From Amaurobius ferox (taxonomy: Eukaryota; Arthropoda; Arachnida; Araneae; Amaurobiidae), in the NCBI GenBank assembly GCA_951213105.1, contig OX578153.1, positions 55,552,020 to 55,616,019 on the forward strand: a stretch of 64,000 bases of DNA, given 5' to 3'. The notes beneath the pieces were generated by a model. That model had not been told where the DNA came from. It saw nothing but the letters and a program-made list of their open reading frames with translations, and did no database searches. A program made the position numbers and the translations under genes. Shown here one piece after another: positions 1-9,479 of the stretch (its first letter is position 1; each line of letters opens with the position of its first letter).

Positions 1-43
1 GGAATTATTTTTATAAATAACTTTTTCAACCTCTGTAATATTT

Positions 44-460
44 TCACTTTTTTTGTAAGAAATCATTCCATATTTTTTCATATTTCTTTGTGACTTTATA
101 ACAAAGTCTTTGGACCTTTATATTATTTTCAAAATTAAAAATATCACAAATATTTTTCATAAAATAATAATAATTAACTGATTTCTCATAATACATAAAA
201 TCTAAAAAATTTAAAAACATTTCCTCAACATCTTGAGTAATATTATACCTCCTTTTTATTCGATTAAAATAACTAATTCTACTCTTATATCTTTGTTTTA
301 AACTCTCATAGTCTGTAACATAAAAATATTCTTCTTCTGAAGAAGAATCATAGATAAATTTCATCTTTAAATTATGCGCTACTTTATTATCTGAAACTTC
401 ATTGTCTAAAATATCAATCGATTCAACCATTTGAACACCGACAAAAAAGTTAACATTCAT
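44..460 (-). CDS. Hypothetical protein of the Polinton-like block
   Basis: An open frame of 138 codons that I do not recognise. The product is rich in Tyr, Asn, Lys and Glu, has an acidic stretch near residue 40 (DSSSEEEYF), and shows no signal peptide, membrane segment or metal-binding motif. It is the leftmost gene of the viral block and lies downstream of the integrase on the same strand, separated from it by a GC-rich imperfect hairpin. The start codon lies in a TAAATG context shared with most genes of this block, which supports both the frame and the start. It is probably an accessory protein of the element; no function can be assigned from sequence alone. Confidence 0.55.
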   Translation of the reverse strand: MNVNFFVGVQMVESIDILDNEVSDNKVAHNLKMKFIYDSSSEEEYFYVTDYESLKQRYKSRISYFNRIKRRYNITQDVEEMFLNFLDFMYYEKSVNYYYFMKNICDIFNFENNIKVQRLCYKVTKKYEKIWNDFLQKK

Positions 461-501
461 TTATTTACTACGTATTAATAACAGCTTTTTATCATATTTA
501 T

Positions 502-524
502 CGGGGGTGATAGATCCCACCCCG
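502..524. other. GC-rich imperfect hairpin between viral genes
   Basis: A G-run and a C-run (CGGGG ... CCCCG) pair around a short AT-rich loop with one bulge, in an otherwise very AT-rich block. It lies just downstream of the integrase reading frame. Two similar G-run/C-run sequences lie at the other end of the block (10314-10333 and 10442-10467). It could mark 3' ends of transcripts; this is inference. Confidence 0.4.
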
Positions 525-532
525 TTAAATCA

Positions 533-1600
533 TCATATTAATGATTCCCAAGAATCACCTTTATTATACCATCTGTCTTTAAACATTGTATAAATCAATG
601 TCCAACTATTAAATTCATCTGGATATCCTAACCATTTTACAAAATATTTATTTCCTTTCCTTTTTATGATTTTTTCAATTTTATATACATCATCTTTCTT
701 ATTATATTTTACCATTTCATTTTCATAAAAAGTTCCTTCAATTTCTTCACTGTTTAAATCTTTTAATCGATAAGTAATTGGATCTGTTAATACTACAGAA
801 ACTATAAAAATCTCTTCAGTAAATGTAGAATCATCTACTTTCCTGAATGTTTTTTAATTGTTGATATTCTTACACTATCCCCTATCTTTAATTTAGGTTT
901 TCTTATGATCTTTTTCGTATATAAATTTTTATAAACTTGAGATTCATCTCGACTAGCCTCAACGGGTGTCATTTTTATTGATCTATGATATGAATTGTTA
1001 TAATTTTTAAGTAATTTAGGTAATACATCAATATATATCTTTTAGTATTGTTAGCATGCATATATTTTATGATTTTTTCTCTTATACTTCTATTAAATCT
1101 CTCAGCTATTGCAGATTTTATTTCTTTATTATAAGTCGTAAACCAATGTATATTATTATCTTTGAATAATTTTTGGGTCTGTTTTCCTGTAAATTCAGTA
1201 CCTTCATATGTCAAAATGAATTTTGGCTTTCTTTCTTTAAAAACTTGTTTAAAACCTTGTACTACTTCTTCAGATATTTTTCTTTTTATAGGGAAAGCCC
1301 AAGCATATTTATTAAAAGCATCTATAACTGTTAACAAATAATAAGTTCCATCACTATATTTGCTATAATTTTTTATAAATAACAAATCAGCGTCAAATTG
1401 ATTATTACCGTTTGGAACATAAACTATCCTTCTTTTAAATTTACGAATGACAGGTTTATATCTAGTATATACATCTTGTTCATGTAAAAATTCTTCAACA
1501 TTAGGTAATCCTGTTTTTCTTTTCAATTCTTGAATACCACAATAACCTGTTTCTGGATTATACTATGCTTCTTTTAACTCCCTAAAAAAGTATTCTTTTT
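533..1600 (-). pseudogene. Polinton/Maverick retroviral-type integrase with C-terminal chromodomain (broken)
   Basis: Rve-family integrase, which would insert the element into host DNA. The core is open from 1526 down to about 1045 and shows FDADL, then TVIDAFNKYAW, then a Glu in SAIAERFNRSIREK. The second catalytic Asp, normally in TD-x-G, is Tyr here (LTYEGTEF, codon 1206-1208), so the DDE triad is incomplete. A frameshift near 1040, another break near 855 and a stop near 1563 in the N-terminal part interrupt the gene. The C-terminal piece at 533-715 is a chromodomain (YKIEKIIKRKGNKYFVKWLGYP, then a W in NSW), typical of Polinton integrases, which may direct insertion to particular chromatin. 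Family assignment is firm; the copy is inactive. Confidence 0.88.
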
Positions 1601-1707
1601 ACTTCCACAAATTGTACAAATACCTTTACCAACTGGTTTATTATTTTTAGAAGTAGTTTCATGATAAATTTTAGTTTCGGTTTTCTTTTACACTTGACAC
1701 AATACAT
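1582..1707 (-). pseudogene. Small zinc-ribbon protein of Polintons (frameshifted)
   Basis: The frame begins with MYCVKCKRK, a C-x2-C knuckle. About 20 codons on, in the shifted frame, comes a second C-x2-C (CTICGSKK). This arrangement (short, basic, two CxxC pairs, with a SKN-rich linker) matches a small zinc-ribbon gene seen in many Polinton/adintovirus genomes, often beside the integrase. A one-base change near 1685 separates the two halves, so the copy is broken. It overlaps the expected 5' end of the integrase and directly follows the lipase-like gene on the same strand. Its role is unknown; nucleic-acid binding is a reasonable guess. Confidence 0.6.
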
Positions 1708-2437
1708 ATTTATAGAAATACCCATTCCGGAATTTATTTTAGCTTTAATAATAGGTTTAATAAACAATCCTCTAGATATTCTTTCTTGAAATGTTGGATC
1801 TTGTATAGCATTTAAATCGTCTATTAATTCTTGATCAGCAACAAGTCTTTTTTGTATCTTTTGTTTTATTGTATTCAATATCATGTTTTTTACAAGCTTT
1901 ATCAACTTTATTTATTCCAGGATCACCTCTTTTTAATCTCTTTTCTAATTTTGTAAATGGACCACAATATTGATATCCTGGTAAATGCATTTCTGGAGGA
2001 TTTATTTTATCTTGTAACCATCCAGCAATATCACCACCTTTCATTAATTTAGGATGAATAAATTTATATCCATTCAATTGCATTTGTTTTACATATTTTT
2101 CAGCTGGATTAAATTTTAAACTTTTTATGAAATCCTTTTCTTGCATATGAATTTCTTCTTCTGTCATATCCTTAGCTTTAAACGAATTAATGAGTTCTTT
2201 ATAAAAATTATAACAATGTCTATATTCTTCTTTCCTTTCTGCTATTTTTAATGCAAGATCAATAGCTTCTACTATTCCAACCGATAAACTTAAAAAAGCA
2301 AGCGGAAGAAAGGCTATTGCTGATAAACCCGTACCACTTAGAATGACCTTACTTACTGATAATGAAATACTTATCTTTTGATACAAATTTCTACTCTTTC
2401 TGTAAACATACAATGTTTTTTCTAAATATTCTTCCAT
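1708..2437 (-). pseudogene. Membrane-associated protein with parvovirus-type phospholipase A2-like domain (frameshifted)
   Basis: The first 200 codons are open. Residues 26-65 are strongly hydrophobic with Gly and Ser, residues 66-110 look helical and charged, and residues 154-190 carry a PLA2-like signature: GYQYCGP (the calcium-loop motif, with Phe where Gly is usual), then GDPGINKVD, then the catalytic-type HD in CKKHDIEY. Parvovirus VP1 and some adintoviruses carry this lipase to breach endosomal membranes; here that role is inference. The frame shifts near 1860, and the following segment (RLVADQELIDDLNAIQ) continues in another frame down to the zinc-ribbon start. A TAAATG lies 5 nt upstream of the chosen ATG and overlaps the stop of the ATPase gene. 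Confidence 0.72.
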
Positions 2438-2438
2438 A

Positions 2439-3152
2439 TCATTTATATAGGATCAAATTTTTTCTGTATCTCATTTTTGGATTCACTAAATCTAACATTA
2501 AAAAATCGTATTGTTTTTGAACACTTTTATTATATATTTGTTTAAATTCTTCAGTACTTAATTTACCATCTATCTCTTTTATAATCTGTTGAATTTCTTT
2601 TGGTTGTAGATTGAAAAATATAAAGTAATTACAGTTCTTTCCTATATTGATAGGAGTTGAATAATAAGACTGTGATAAATAAATAATGGATGCGTTTTTC
2701 TTTCTACCTCTGATAAATAATTCCTGAATGGTTTTTTGATCTTTCTCAGTCATACAATCAACAAAAATAACTAAATTCTTTAATGAAGGATTTAAATCAT
2801 CTACAGTAATAAAATCATCTGAAGAAAAGAATACTTCTTTTTTGTATTTATCATATAATTCTAATAATATTTTCTTATTCTTCTTACATTTCAAAATATC
2901 TTCTCTTTCTATACCTTCAAACATTGTATATATTTCTTGTAATGTAGAATATTTAAGTTCGTATAAATCTTTTGCGCATATATATAGTGCATCGAAATTT
3001 AAAAAATCATAAATCATATTTAACAGTAAATTTGTTTTACCTGAACCTGAAGGCCCTGTTATAAGCAATCTAAATGGATGTTTAGGTAACAAAGGATGTT
3101 GATTAGGATCAGGTAACTCATCTGGTTCCGTGTAATCTTTAATTTTTATCAT
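2439..3152 (-). CDS. FtsK/HerA-type genome-packaging ATPase (A32-like)
   Basis: An intact frame of 237 codons. It would pump the viral genome into the capsid by hydrolysing ATP. Walker A is GPSGSGKT at residues 33-40. Walker B is the hydrophobic strand LVIFVDC at 127-133, with one Asp where the family usually has two. A sensor-like SQSYYSTP follows at 160-167. The length fits Polinton and virophage packaging ATPases (about 220-260 residues). It heads the minus-strand set, back to back with the capsid-side genes across a 75-bp divergent spacer, and starts in TAAATG. The unbroken frame among decayed neighbours is notable. The weakened Walker B could be natural variation or early decay. Confidence 0.88.
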   Translation of the reverse strand: MIKIKDYTEPDELPDPNQHPLLPKHPFRLLITGPSGSGKTNLLLNMIYDFLNFDALYICAKDLYELKYSTLQEIYTMFEGIEREDILKCKKNKKILLELYDKYKKEVFFSSDDFITVDDLNPSLKNLVIFVDCMTEKDQKTIQELFIRGRKKNASIIYLSQSYYSTPINIGKNCNYFIFFNLQPKEIQQIIKEIDGKLSTEEFKQIYNKSVQKQYDFLMLDLVNPKMRYRKNLILYK

Positions 3153-3227
3153 TTATATAACAGTAAAAAAATAATTTACCCTTTGTAAAAAGTAATTTAC
3201 TCGCAGTAAAAAAGTAATATTATATAA
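3153..3227. promoter_or_regulatory. Divergent intergenic control region of the viral block
   Basis: A 75-bp spacer separates the two divergent gene sets. It holds three near-repeats of about 20 bp built on GTAAAAA(A)GTAATTTAC, at about 3161-3179, 3185-3200 and 3204-3218. TATATAAATG reaches the start codon on both sides. The arrangement suggests a two-way promoter; no mapping data are available here. Confidence 0.45.
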
Positions 3228-3992
3228 ATGACCGAATTAGAAAAAGAACGAAAACATAAGTTTATAAAGCAAATAAAAGATGCAATTTAATTAGTAAAAT
3301 TAGAAAAAGAAAAAAGAAAGAATAGTGAAGATCAACTAAAAGAAAAATTAGGTATTCAAAAAACCTTAGAGGAATTTCATAAACCTGTCACTCAAGAAAT
3401 TGAAAAATATGAAAAATCTAATAAAGAGGTTGTAAAAAGTATTCAAAATGCTGTAGAAAATATATCATTTCCACCTCTTGATTACACATCAGATGTTGAA
3501 CAATTGATGGATAGAGCAGAAGGAAAAATTACATTTTACAGTGATAAAGTTATGGATATACCGTTTATCAAAAAAGAAAATTTAGAATTACCTTCTGATC
3601 TTATAAATAAATCTAAAAAAGATCTTGATGAAATAATAGCAATAGCTAAAGAAAAGCGAGATACATATAAAAGAATGAAATTAACTAATACTAAACATTA
3701 TAACTATTCTAAAGCTGAAAGTGATCTAGAAAAAATTAAGGAATCAGATTATAAAATGGAAATGATGAATAAATATATCCATGTCTTAAGGCTTATGAAA
3801 GAGGGTTATCCTTATATAGGTGAAGGTATAGATAAAAAGGATGTATTATCAAATTTAACAGAAAAAATATGTAATGGAAGTAAATCAAAGAAATTTTATA
3901 ATCAAGTAGTTTTATTGTTAGATATGTTATTAAAAAATGGAGAAATGACTTATAATGATGTACAACGATATTATAAACAATTTCTCCTATAA
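3228..3992 (+). pseudogene. Polinton-type structural or accessory protein, interrupted by one stop
   Basis: The frame starts at a TAAATG on the plus strand and runs 254 codons to a TAA at 3990, with a single in-frame TAA at 3288-3290 (codon 21). The first half is a Lys/Glu-rich probable coiled coil. After FPPLDYTSDVEQLMDRAEGK comes a conserved-looking globular part, then a second charged region (KKDLDEIIAIAKEKRD). A protein of this layout (coiled N-terminus, then a YTSD-like motif) sits next to the pX-like gene in other Polintons as I recall them, but I do not know a function. The stop lies very early, so a shorter product from the ATG at 3504 is conceivable. Confidence 0.6.
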
Positions 3993-3995
3993 TAA

Positions 3996-4395
3996 ATGAT
4001 AAAAAATAAAGTTTATTTGAGTGAAGGTCAGAAAAATAAACTTAAATCAGCTTTTAGAAACAAAGAAGAACTAACATTACAAATAGATAAATCTAAAACT
4101 CCTGATCATGAGATGTATTTAACTAAAACTCAAATTAATCATATTAATGATGGAAAAATTTCTATCAGTAAAACGCAATTACTATCAGTAAAACGCAATT
4201 AGATAAAAATGGAGGATTTTTACCATTTCTAGCAGCACTTATACTCTCTTTAATAACCGCTGCTAAATTTGCAGTTCCAGCATTAGCAACAGGTGCTTTA
4301 TCTGGATTAGCTAGTTCAGCTGTATAAAAAAGGGATCTGGGAAAAAAAAACGTGGAAAGGGGATATATCAACCATGTGAATTAGTAACAAAATGA
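3996..4395 (+). pseudogene. Adenovirus pX/pVI-like hydrophobic capsid-interior protein (broken by a 20-bp duplication)
   Basis: The gene starts at TAAATG directly after the stop of its upstream neighbour. The N-terminal part (LTKTQINHINDGKISISK) is followed, in a shifted frame, by GGFLPFLAALI and a long Ala/Gly/Leu segment, then a Lys/Arg/Gly-rich tail. That order (TKxQ motif, glycine-led hydrophobic helix, basic tail) matches the membrane-active or core protein of Polintons and adintoviruses. The shift is caused by a perfect 20-bp tandem duplication at 4162-4181 and 4182-4201. A TAA at 4325-4327 and a slip in the A9 run at 4342-4350 add damage. It abuts the protease gene, whose ATG lies at its 3' end. 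Confidence 0.65.
4162..4201. repeat. Perfect 20-bp tandem duplication inside the pX-like gene
   Basis: Two adjacent identical copies of CTATCAGTAAAACGCAATTA. Because 20 is not a multiple of three, the duplication shifts the reading frame between the N-terminal part and the hydrophobic part of the gene. It looks like a recent replication-slippage event. Confidence 0.95.
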
Positions 4396-4883
4396 TTGAA
4401 GAAAATATGACAAATGAAAAAGGATTTAGAGGTGTATTTACCTCTGATTTATTACCTAAAACAATAGGAATATTTGAAAATGGAATCATTAATTTAGATG
4501 TATCGACAGGTCAAAAACTGCTGCAAGCCTTAGGGCCAGTCGAGTGGTCTGGGACTTCAGGTCCTGGAACTCATTGGGTTTGTTATTATAATGATCCTAA
4601 ATATAAATATGTGGAATATTTTGATCCGTTTGGTGAATATGACAATATGAAGAAGGACTATATTCCTAAAAATATTAAATCAATTCTTGTTACATCTAAT
4701 AAAAAACCAAAAATAGGTCATAATGATGGTTTTTTACAGAAACCTACATCTGTGAAATGTAGTTTATTTTGTATGAAATATATAAGAGAAAGGAATAAAG
4801 GTATATCACCTAAAAATGTTCTCAAATCATTTCCTACACAAAAACCTAGTGACTATAATGAAAATTTTGTTCTGTATAAATGA
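4392..4883 (+). CDS. Adenain-like cysteine protease
   Basis: An intact frame of 163 codons. This enzyme class cleaves capsid precursors during virion maturation. The catalytic layout is visible: His61 in GTHWVCYY, the acidic residue in the strand EYFDPFGEY (residues 75-83), Gln116 as a candidate oxyanion residue in GFLQKP, and Cys123 in the motif CSLFCMKY. The Gly usual after the catalytic Cys (CGxFC) is Ser here. Length and motif spacing fit Polinton and adintovirus proteases. The start overlaps the 3' end of the pX-like gene, and the stop overlaps the penton gene by 26 bases, a compact viral arrangement. It lacks the TAAATG seen at most other starts. Confidence 0.9.
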   Translation: MIEENMTNEKGFRGVFTSDLLPKTIGIFENGIINLDVSTGQKLLQALGPVEWSGTSGPGTHWVCYYNDPKYKYVEYFDPFGEYDNMKKDYIPKNIKSILVTSNKKPKIGHNDGFLQKPTSVKCSLFCMKYIRERNKGISPKNVLKSFPTQKPSDYNENFVLYK

Positions 4884-5748
4884 ATCTGAAGGTCATGAGA
4901 AATCAGAGGAATTTACTGTAAATTTTATTACACCTCTAAAATTAAATAAATTAGCTTTACAGTCATTTTCTATGGAAGTTTCATGGCTTAATATAAGTGA
5001 GGATTATGGAAATAACATATTTAGAATGTATACATTAGACACAGATATAACAATTGTTATTTCAAATGGTAATTATACTATAAGAGGTTTAAATGAGTAT
5101 ATGATGAAAATATTCGGTGAGGATCCACCTGTGAAATTTGGTATTATTGAAGCAAGACAAAGAATAGCTATTAAACTGAAAAAAGGTTGGGTAATTGATT
5201 TTACAAAAAGTAACTTTCATAAAATTATTGGCTTTTTAAAACCGACATATGGAAGTTATGATGAAGAAATAGAGGTTGAAGGTGAGCATATAGCTGATAT
5301 ATCCAATGGAAATGATAATATTTATATTCACTGTGATGTTGCAAAAGGATCTTTAATAAATCAATCTAATTCAGAAGTCATTTATTCTTTCGTTAATAAA
5401 AATCCTCCTGGTAGTATAATTTCAAAAGAATTTAATAATTGGATATATTTTCCTGTTAAAACGGGTCCTGTTGAAAGAATAAAAATGAGGATTACTAATA
5501 AAAAAGGTGAATTAATTGATTTAAATAAAGGAGCTGTAGAATTTAATTTTATACCTATTTTTGAGGATGACTACGTTAAAAAAATATATCAATTGTTAGG
5601 TCATAGATTATATAGAAAAAGTAAAAAGATACAAGGATTTTTAAAGGTGAAAACTGAACCTATTATTGAAGACCAAACACGGAATAAATTAAATGAAATA
5701 TTTTCAATGAAAAAGAAAGGAGGCGGTTTAAAAATTCTTCCTAAATAA
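4858..5748 (+). CDS. Penton (minor capsid protein, single jelly roll)
   Basis: An intact frame of 297 codons from the chosen ATG at 4858; an ATG at 4816 would extend it further into the protease gene, but 4858 gives the short beta-strand start typical of this family. Features seen are FTVNFITPLKL near the N-terminus, the motif FSMEVSWLNIS (the aligned motif is usually SWxNI) and beta-strand-rich sequence to about residue 250, followed by a basic tail ending KKKGGGLKILPK. In Polintons this protein forms the capsid vertices. Its stop codon is fused to the start of the major capsid gene (TAAATG). No stops or shifts are present. Confidence 0.82.
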   Translation: MKILFCINESEGHEKSEEFTVNFITPLKLNKLALQSFSMEVSWLNISEDYGNNIFRMYTLDTDITIVISNGNYTIRGLNEYMMKIFGEDPPVKFGIIEARQRIAIKLKKGWVIDFTKSNFHKIIGFLKPTYGSYDEEIEVEGEHIADISNGNDNIYIHCDVAKGSLINQSNSEVIYSFVNKNPPGSIISKEFNNWIYFPVKTGPVERIKMRITNKKGELIDLNKGAVEFNFIPIFEDDYVKKIYQLLGHRLYRKSKKIQGFLKVKTEPIIEDQTRNKLNEIFSMKKKGGGLKILPK

Positions 5749-7095
5749 ATGCAAAAGATTTATGATTTGAGAGATACTCATTATTATTATAATGATCGAA
5801 TTAAAAGTTATGAATTAAGAGAAATTCACCCAAAGGAACATAGTTCAGATGAGAATGCCACCTATGTTTTTCATATTAATGATACTAAAGCAAAAATTTT
5901 ATATTCTAGAGTATATCTTGAACAAAAATTAAAAATTACAAAACATGATAAAACATCCATAGCAAACGAAAATGCTTGTCTGGTAAATGGTGGAGGTTTT
6001 ATCAAAACTTTAAAAGTACATATAGGAGATACCGAAATTGAATCAAATACACAGTCAAATTTTTCAATCGTGAATCATGCTTTAAGATTAACTCATTATA
6101 CTCCTGATTATACAACATCACAAGCTCAAGATGAATTTTTTTATCTAGATACAGCTGATTCAGCTGACCGAAAAGAGTTAAAATATGAGGGTACTTTACA
6201 AGATACTACTAAAATAACTGAATTTTTTAATAATTTGAAAATGAATAAAGATTATAATGAAGGATTCACAAAGAGATAAGAACTAACGAAAGATAGCAAT
6301 GTCATTAAAATATGGGCACCTTTAAAAGATATAATCGATTTCTTTGGAGAATATGAAAAGGTAATTTCTGGTTTCGAAGTGAAAATAGAAATTCAAAGAA
6401 ATGAAAATAAGAATATGATATATACTGATGTCGAAAATGTTAATTATAAGGTAGTAGTTGAAGGTTTAACCTTGCATTTACCTTATATTGAATTTAAAAA
6501 TTCTGCAGAAAGCGTATGTATGGAATTATTTTTATCTGATAAAGATATAGAGGTAAATTGGGATCGATATAGATTTAAGATGGTAGGTCCTTATAAAAGT
6601 AATAGTGGATCTGTCACAGCTACAACAGCCTCTGATGAAGTTTTAGGTGTCTATGTTATTCCTCAGTACGTTGAAAGAGATGATAATTATGAAAAAAATA
6701 ATATGATATTTGATAATATAGATATGACTGAATGCTGATTGATGATTAATAATAAACAAATTCCTCTTATGCTTTACAAACCGAATTTTACCAATAAAAA
6801 TTATAATAGAGTGTATGAAGCTCTTTTACATGCAGGATTAAATGATATTAATACAGAAGCAGGATGTTTAATAAATAAGAAGAATTTTGGAGAAATGTAT
6901 ACTATTTTTTATTTTGACTTATCAAATCATGAAAACTATACCGATTTAAATAATTTAGTTATTGAATTTAATTGGGAGAGATTAATGAATACTCAAAAAG
7001 AATATAAGTTTTATATTATTTTTAAGGAAAGAAAGAGATGTTTTATAAATTTGAAAAATAAAACTATAACAATGGTTAAGAGTTTAAAATCATAA
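5749..7095 (+). pseudogene. Major capsid protein, double jelly roll (two in-frame stops)
   Basis: One reading frame of about 448 codons is cut by TAA at 6277-6279 and TGA at 6736-6738; no frameshift is needed to read through. The N-terminal part (YELREIHPK, ILYSRVYLEQKLKI, FIKTLKVHIGDTEI) and the later segments (FFGEYEKVI, VYVIPQY, then LVIEFNW and YKFYIIF) are beta-rich and match Polinton/adintovirus hexon-like proteins in order and size. It would form the capsid faces. The ATG overlaps the penton stop in TAAATG. Being damaged only by two substitution-type stops, it is a young pseudogene. Family assignment rests on position next to penton, size and strand pattern. Confidence 0.8.
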
Positions 7096-7112
7096 AATTA
7101 ATGTTATAATAA

Positions 7113-8000
7113 ATGAGTGCTTATTATCCACCTTATGATGATCAAATGAAAGAAGAGCCTATTGGACCCCCTGGTATAGGTTTTAAATTAATGGATGATG
7201 GAAATTATGATATGGGAAATAGAATTTAAAAAAATTGTGAAAATCCTATAGATGATTTAGATTTAACCACTAAAAGTTTCGTTTTGAATAAAATAGAGAA
7301 TAATCATCTTGAATTGAAAGATCTTATAGAAACTAAATATGATGAGGGGTTTTTATCCTTCACTGAAGAAACAGGCAAGAGAATAAAAGAATTAAATGAT
7401 ACAACTTTACATTTTTAGAAGGAAAACCTTACGATGCAAAAGGAACAAGAATAGGATCTGTAGCAGATCCTAAAGATGAAAAAATTGTTGTGAATAAAAG
7501 ATATTTTGAAAAAAATTCATTAATATTACAGAATGATAAATTTGATGCAAAAAATAAAATACTTACGAATGTTTCAGAACCTGAAAATGATAATGATGCT
7601 GTCAATAAAATATGTTTAAGACAATAGAGATATCTGGATTACCGTAGAAGATGATTTTCAAACTTTTAACCATTTTGGATTTCCAAAAGCAAATTTCAAC
7701 ATGATGAGCTCAAAATTACTGGATCAAGAGATGCGATTAACTACAGATATGTATATGAAAATTTCCATATATTTAATACATATGGATATAGATCATCTAC
7801 TAGGAAGAAGATATATATATAATCAAGATACACTGCTTACTCTAGAAATCAACGGTAAAGCAATTTTTGATAATATAAGAGATTCAGTAACTTGTTTTAC
7901 CTATGGAAAACGTGATGATATCATCACATTATAGATTGAATCTAACGCTATATCAAACACTTTAAAACCTTATATTCATATTGAAAAAATCCCTTTCTAA
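7113..8000 (+). pseudogene. Fiber-like protein with phage-tail-type repeats (multiply broken)
   Basis: The gene starts at TAAATG 15 bases after the capsid gene. The N-terminal tag is Pro- and acid-rich (YYPPYDDQMKEEPIGPPG), followed by GFKLMDDGNYDMGNR. Later segments read DDLDLTTKSFV, SVADPKDEK and ILTNVSEPENDNDAVNK, resembling the LxNVxxPxxxxDAxxKxYV repeats of phage and viral fibers. Breaks are TAA at 7227, a frameshift near 7417, a stop near 7626, and TAG at 7932 in the last open piece (7701-7934). The short N-terminal tag followed by a repeated shaft fits a capsid-attached fiber. The host-binding role is inference. Confidence 0.6.
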
Positions 8001-8017
8001 AATATGTTCATCATTAA

Positions 8018-8649
8018 ATGGATATTGATTGGAATGAATTTTCTAGAAAAAATTTATCTGAAAATGTAATTAGAAATCTGAAAATTTATGTAAATTGGGA
8101 TTTAGTTTTACAATATTCAACACTGTCTGAATCTTTTATTGAAGAATTTGCTCAACCTGATGATTGGCCTAAAATTTCTAGATATCAAAAATTATCAGAA
8201 GATTTTATAGAAAAATGTAAAGATAAAGTAGATTGGGTGAACATTTCTCAATATCAAACTTTAAGTAACGAATTTATCATAAAATTTTCTGATAATTTAG
8301 ATTTATATAAAGTATCAATATTTCAAAATCTTACAGAAGATACCATGAGAGAATTAAAAGATGATTTAAGTTGGCTGTATATAGCTAGATATCAGACATT
8401 TAGTGAAAATTTTATAGAAGAATTTATAGATAATTAGATTTTTGTTATTTGATTAAATACAAATTTGATCTATTACCTGATCACTTTTTTAATGTTCATT
8501 GGAAAAAAATACAAGCTATACAGATGAGTGAATTAAATAAAAAGTTTGGTCATTATGAAGAAGAATCTTATAGAGAGAAAATTATTGAAGAGATTTGTGA
8601 AGTTAAAAAAGTCTTGAGAGAATGTCTTTTGAGAAAAGCTGAAAAATAA
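8018..8649 (+). pseudogene. Giant-virus-type WxxISxYQxLSExFI repeat protein (one frameshift)
   Basis: The first 139 codons contain about five repeats of roughly 24 residues, each with a Trp, a hydrophobic pair, YQ, LS and FIEEF (for example WPKISRYQKLSEDFIEK, WVNISQYQTLSNEFI). This repeat family is known from Mimivirus relatives, algal viruses and some phages, with no agreed function. A one-base deletion near 8435 shifts the frame into the next open stretch (8449-8649), which carries on with another repeat-like piece and a charged C-terminus (EEICEVKKVLREC). The start is a TAAATG. It opens a cassette of accessory genes downstream of the capsid genes. Confidence 0.62.
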
Positions 8650-8676
8650 ATATTTTATAAAAATGTTTCTAAATAA

Positions 8677-9444
8677 ATGAATGTTATATATAATAATGGT
8701 ATAAAAAAAACATTTATCTCTTTCTTAAATATAGAGAATCCTACTGAAGTGATTTATATTTCTTTATTAAATTATAATTCACTTGATGGAATAGAAAATT
8801 TAAATAATTTAAAAGAATTATATTGTAGAGATAATAGATTAACTTCACTTGAAGGAATGAAAAAATTAATAAAATTAAAAATATTAGATTGTGCTTGGAA
8901 TAGATTAACTTCACTTGAAGGTATAGAAAATTTAATAAATTTAAAAGAATTATATTGTGGAGAAAATAAATTAACTTCACTTGAAGGAATAGAAAATTTA
9001 AAAAAATTAGATTGTGAGGAAAATAAATTAACATCACTTGAAGGAATAGAAAATTTAACTAATTTAAAAGAATTACATTGCGGAGGAAATAAATTAACGT
9101 CACTTGAAGGAATAGAAAATTTAACTAATTTAAAAGAATTACATTGCGGAGGAAATAAATTAACGTCACTTGAAGGTATAGAAAATTTAACTAATTTAGA
9201 AGTACTATAATGTGGTGTAAATAAATTAACGTCACTTGTAGGAATAGAAAATTTAACTAATTTAGAAGAATTATATTGTGGAGTTAATAAATTAACGTCA
9301 CTTGAAGGAATAGAAAATTTAACTAATTTAGAAGTATTATATTGTAGAGAAAATGATATTACATCCTTAAATGAATTAATATTTTTACCTAGAATAAATG
9401 AAGTATGGTATGATGAAGATAAAATAAATTTACCCCGATTTTAA
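8677..9444 (+). pseudogene. Leucine-rich-repeat protein of the giant-virus type (one in-frame stop)
   Basis: About nine repeats of 22 residues (a 66-bp DNA period) with consensus NLxNLKELYCGENKLTSLEGIE, the CxxNxLTSLEG style of short LRRs common in large DNA viruses and bacteria. A TAA at 9208-9210 replaces the Tyr codon of one repeat; the same frame then continues for 77 codons to a stop at 9442. The fifth repeat lacks part of a unit. The high DNA identity between neighbouring repeats suggests recent expansion or conversion. The start is a TAAATG. Protein-protein binding is the likely mode; the target is unknown. Confidence 0.72.
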
Positions 9445-9479
9445 GAAGACGTCATAATAATGTATATAACTCTCAAAAT

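Noticed and set aside
3228..9444. Stop-codon reassignment as an explanation for the interrupted viral genes
   Set aside because: All three stops occur as interruptions, and true frameshifts and a duplication are also present, so decay is the simpler reading.
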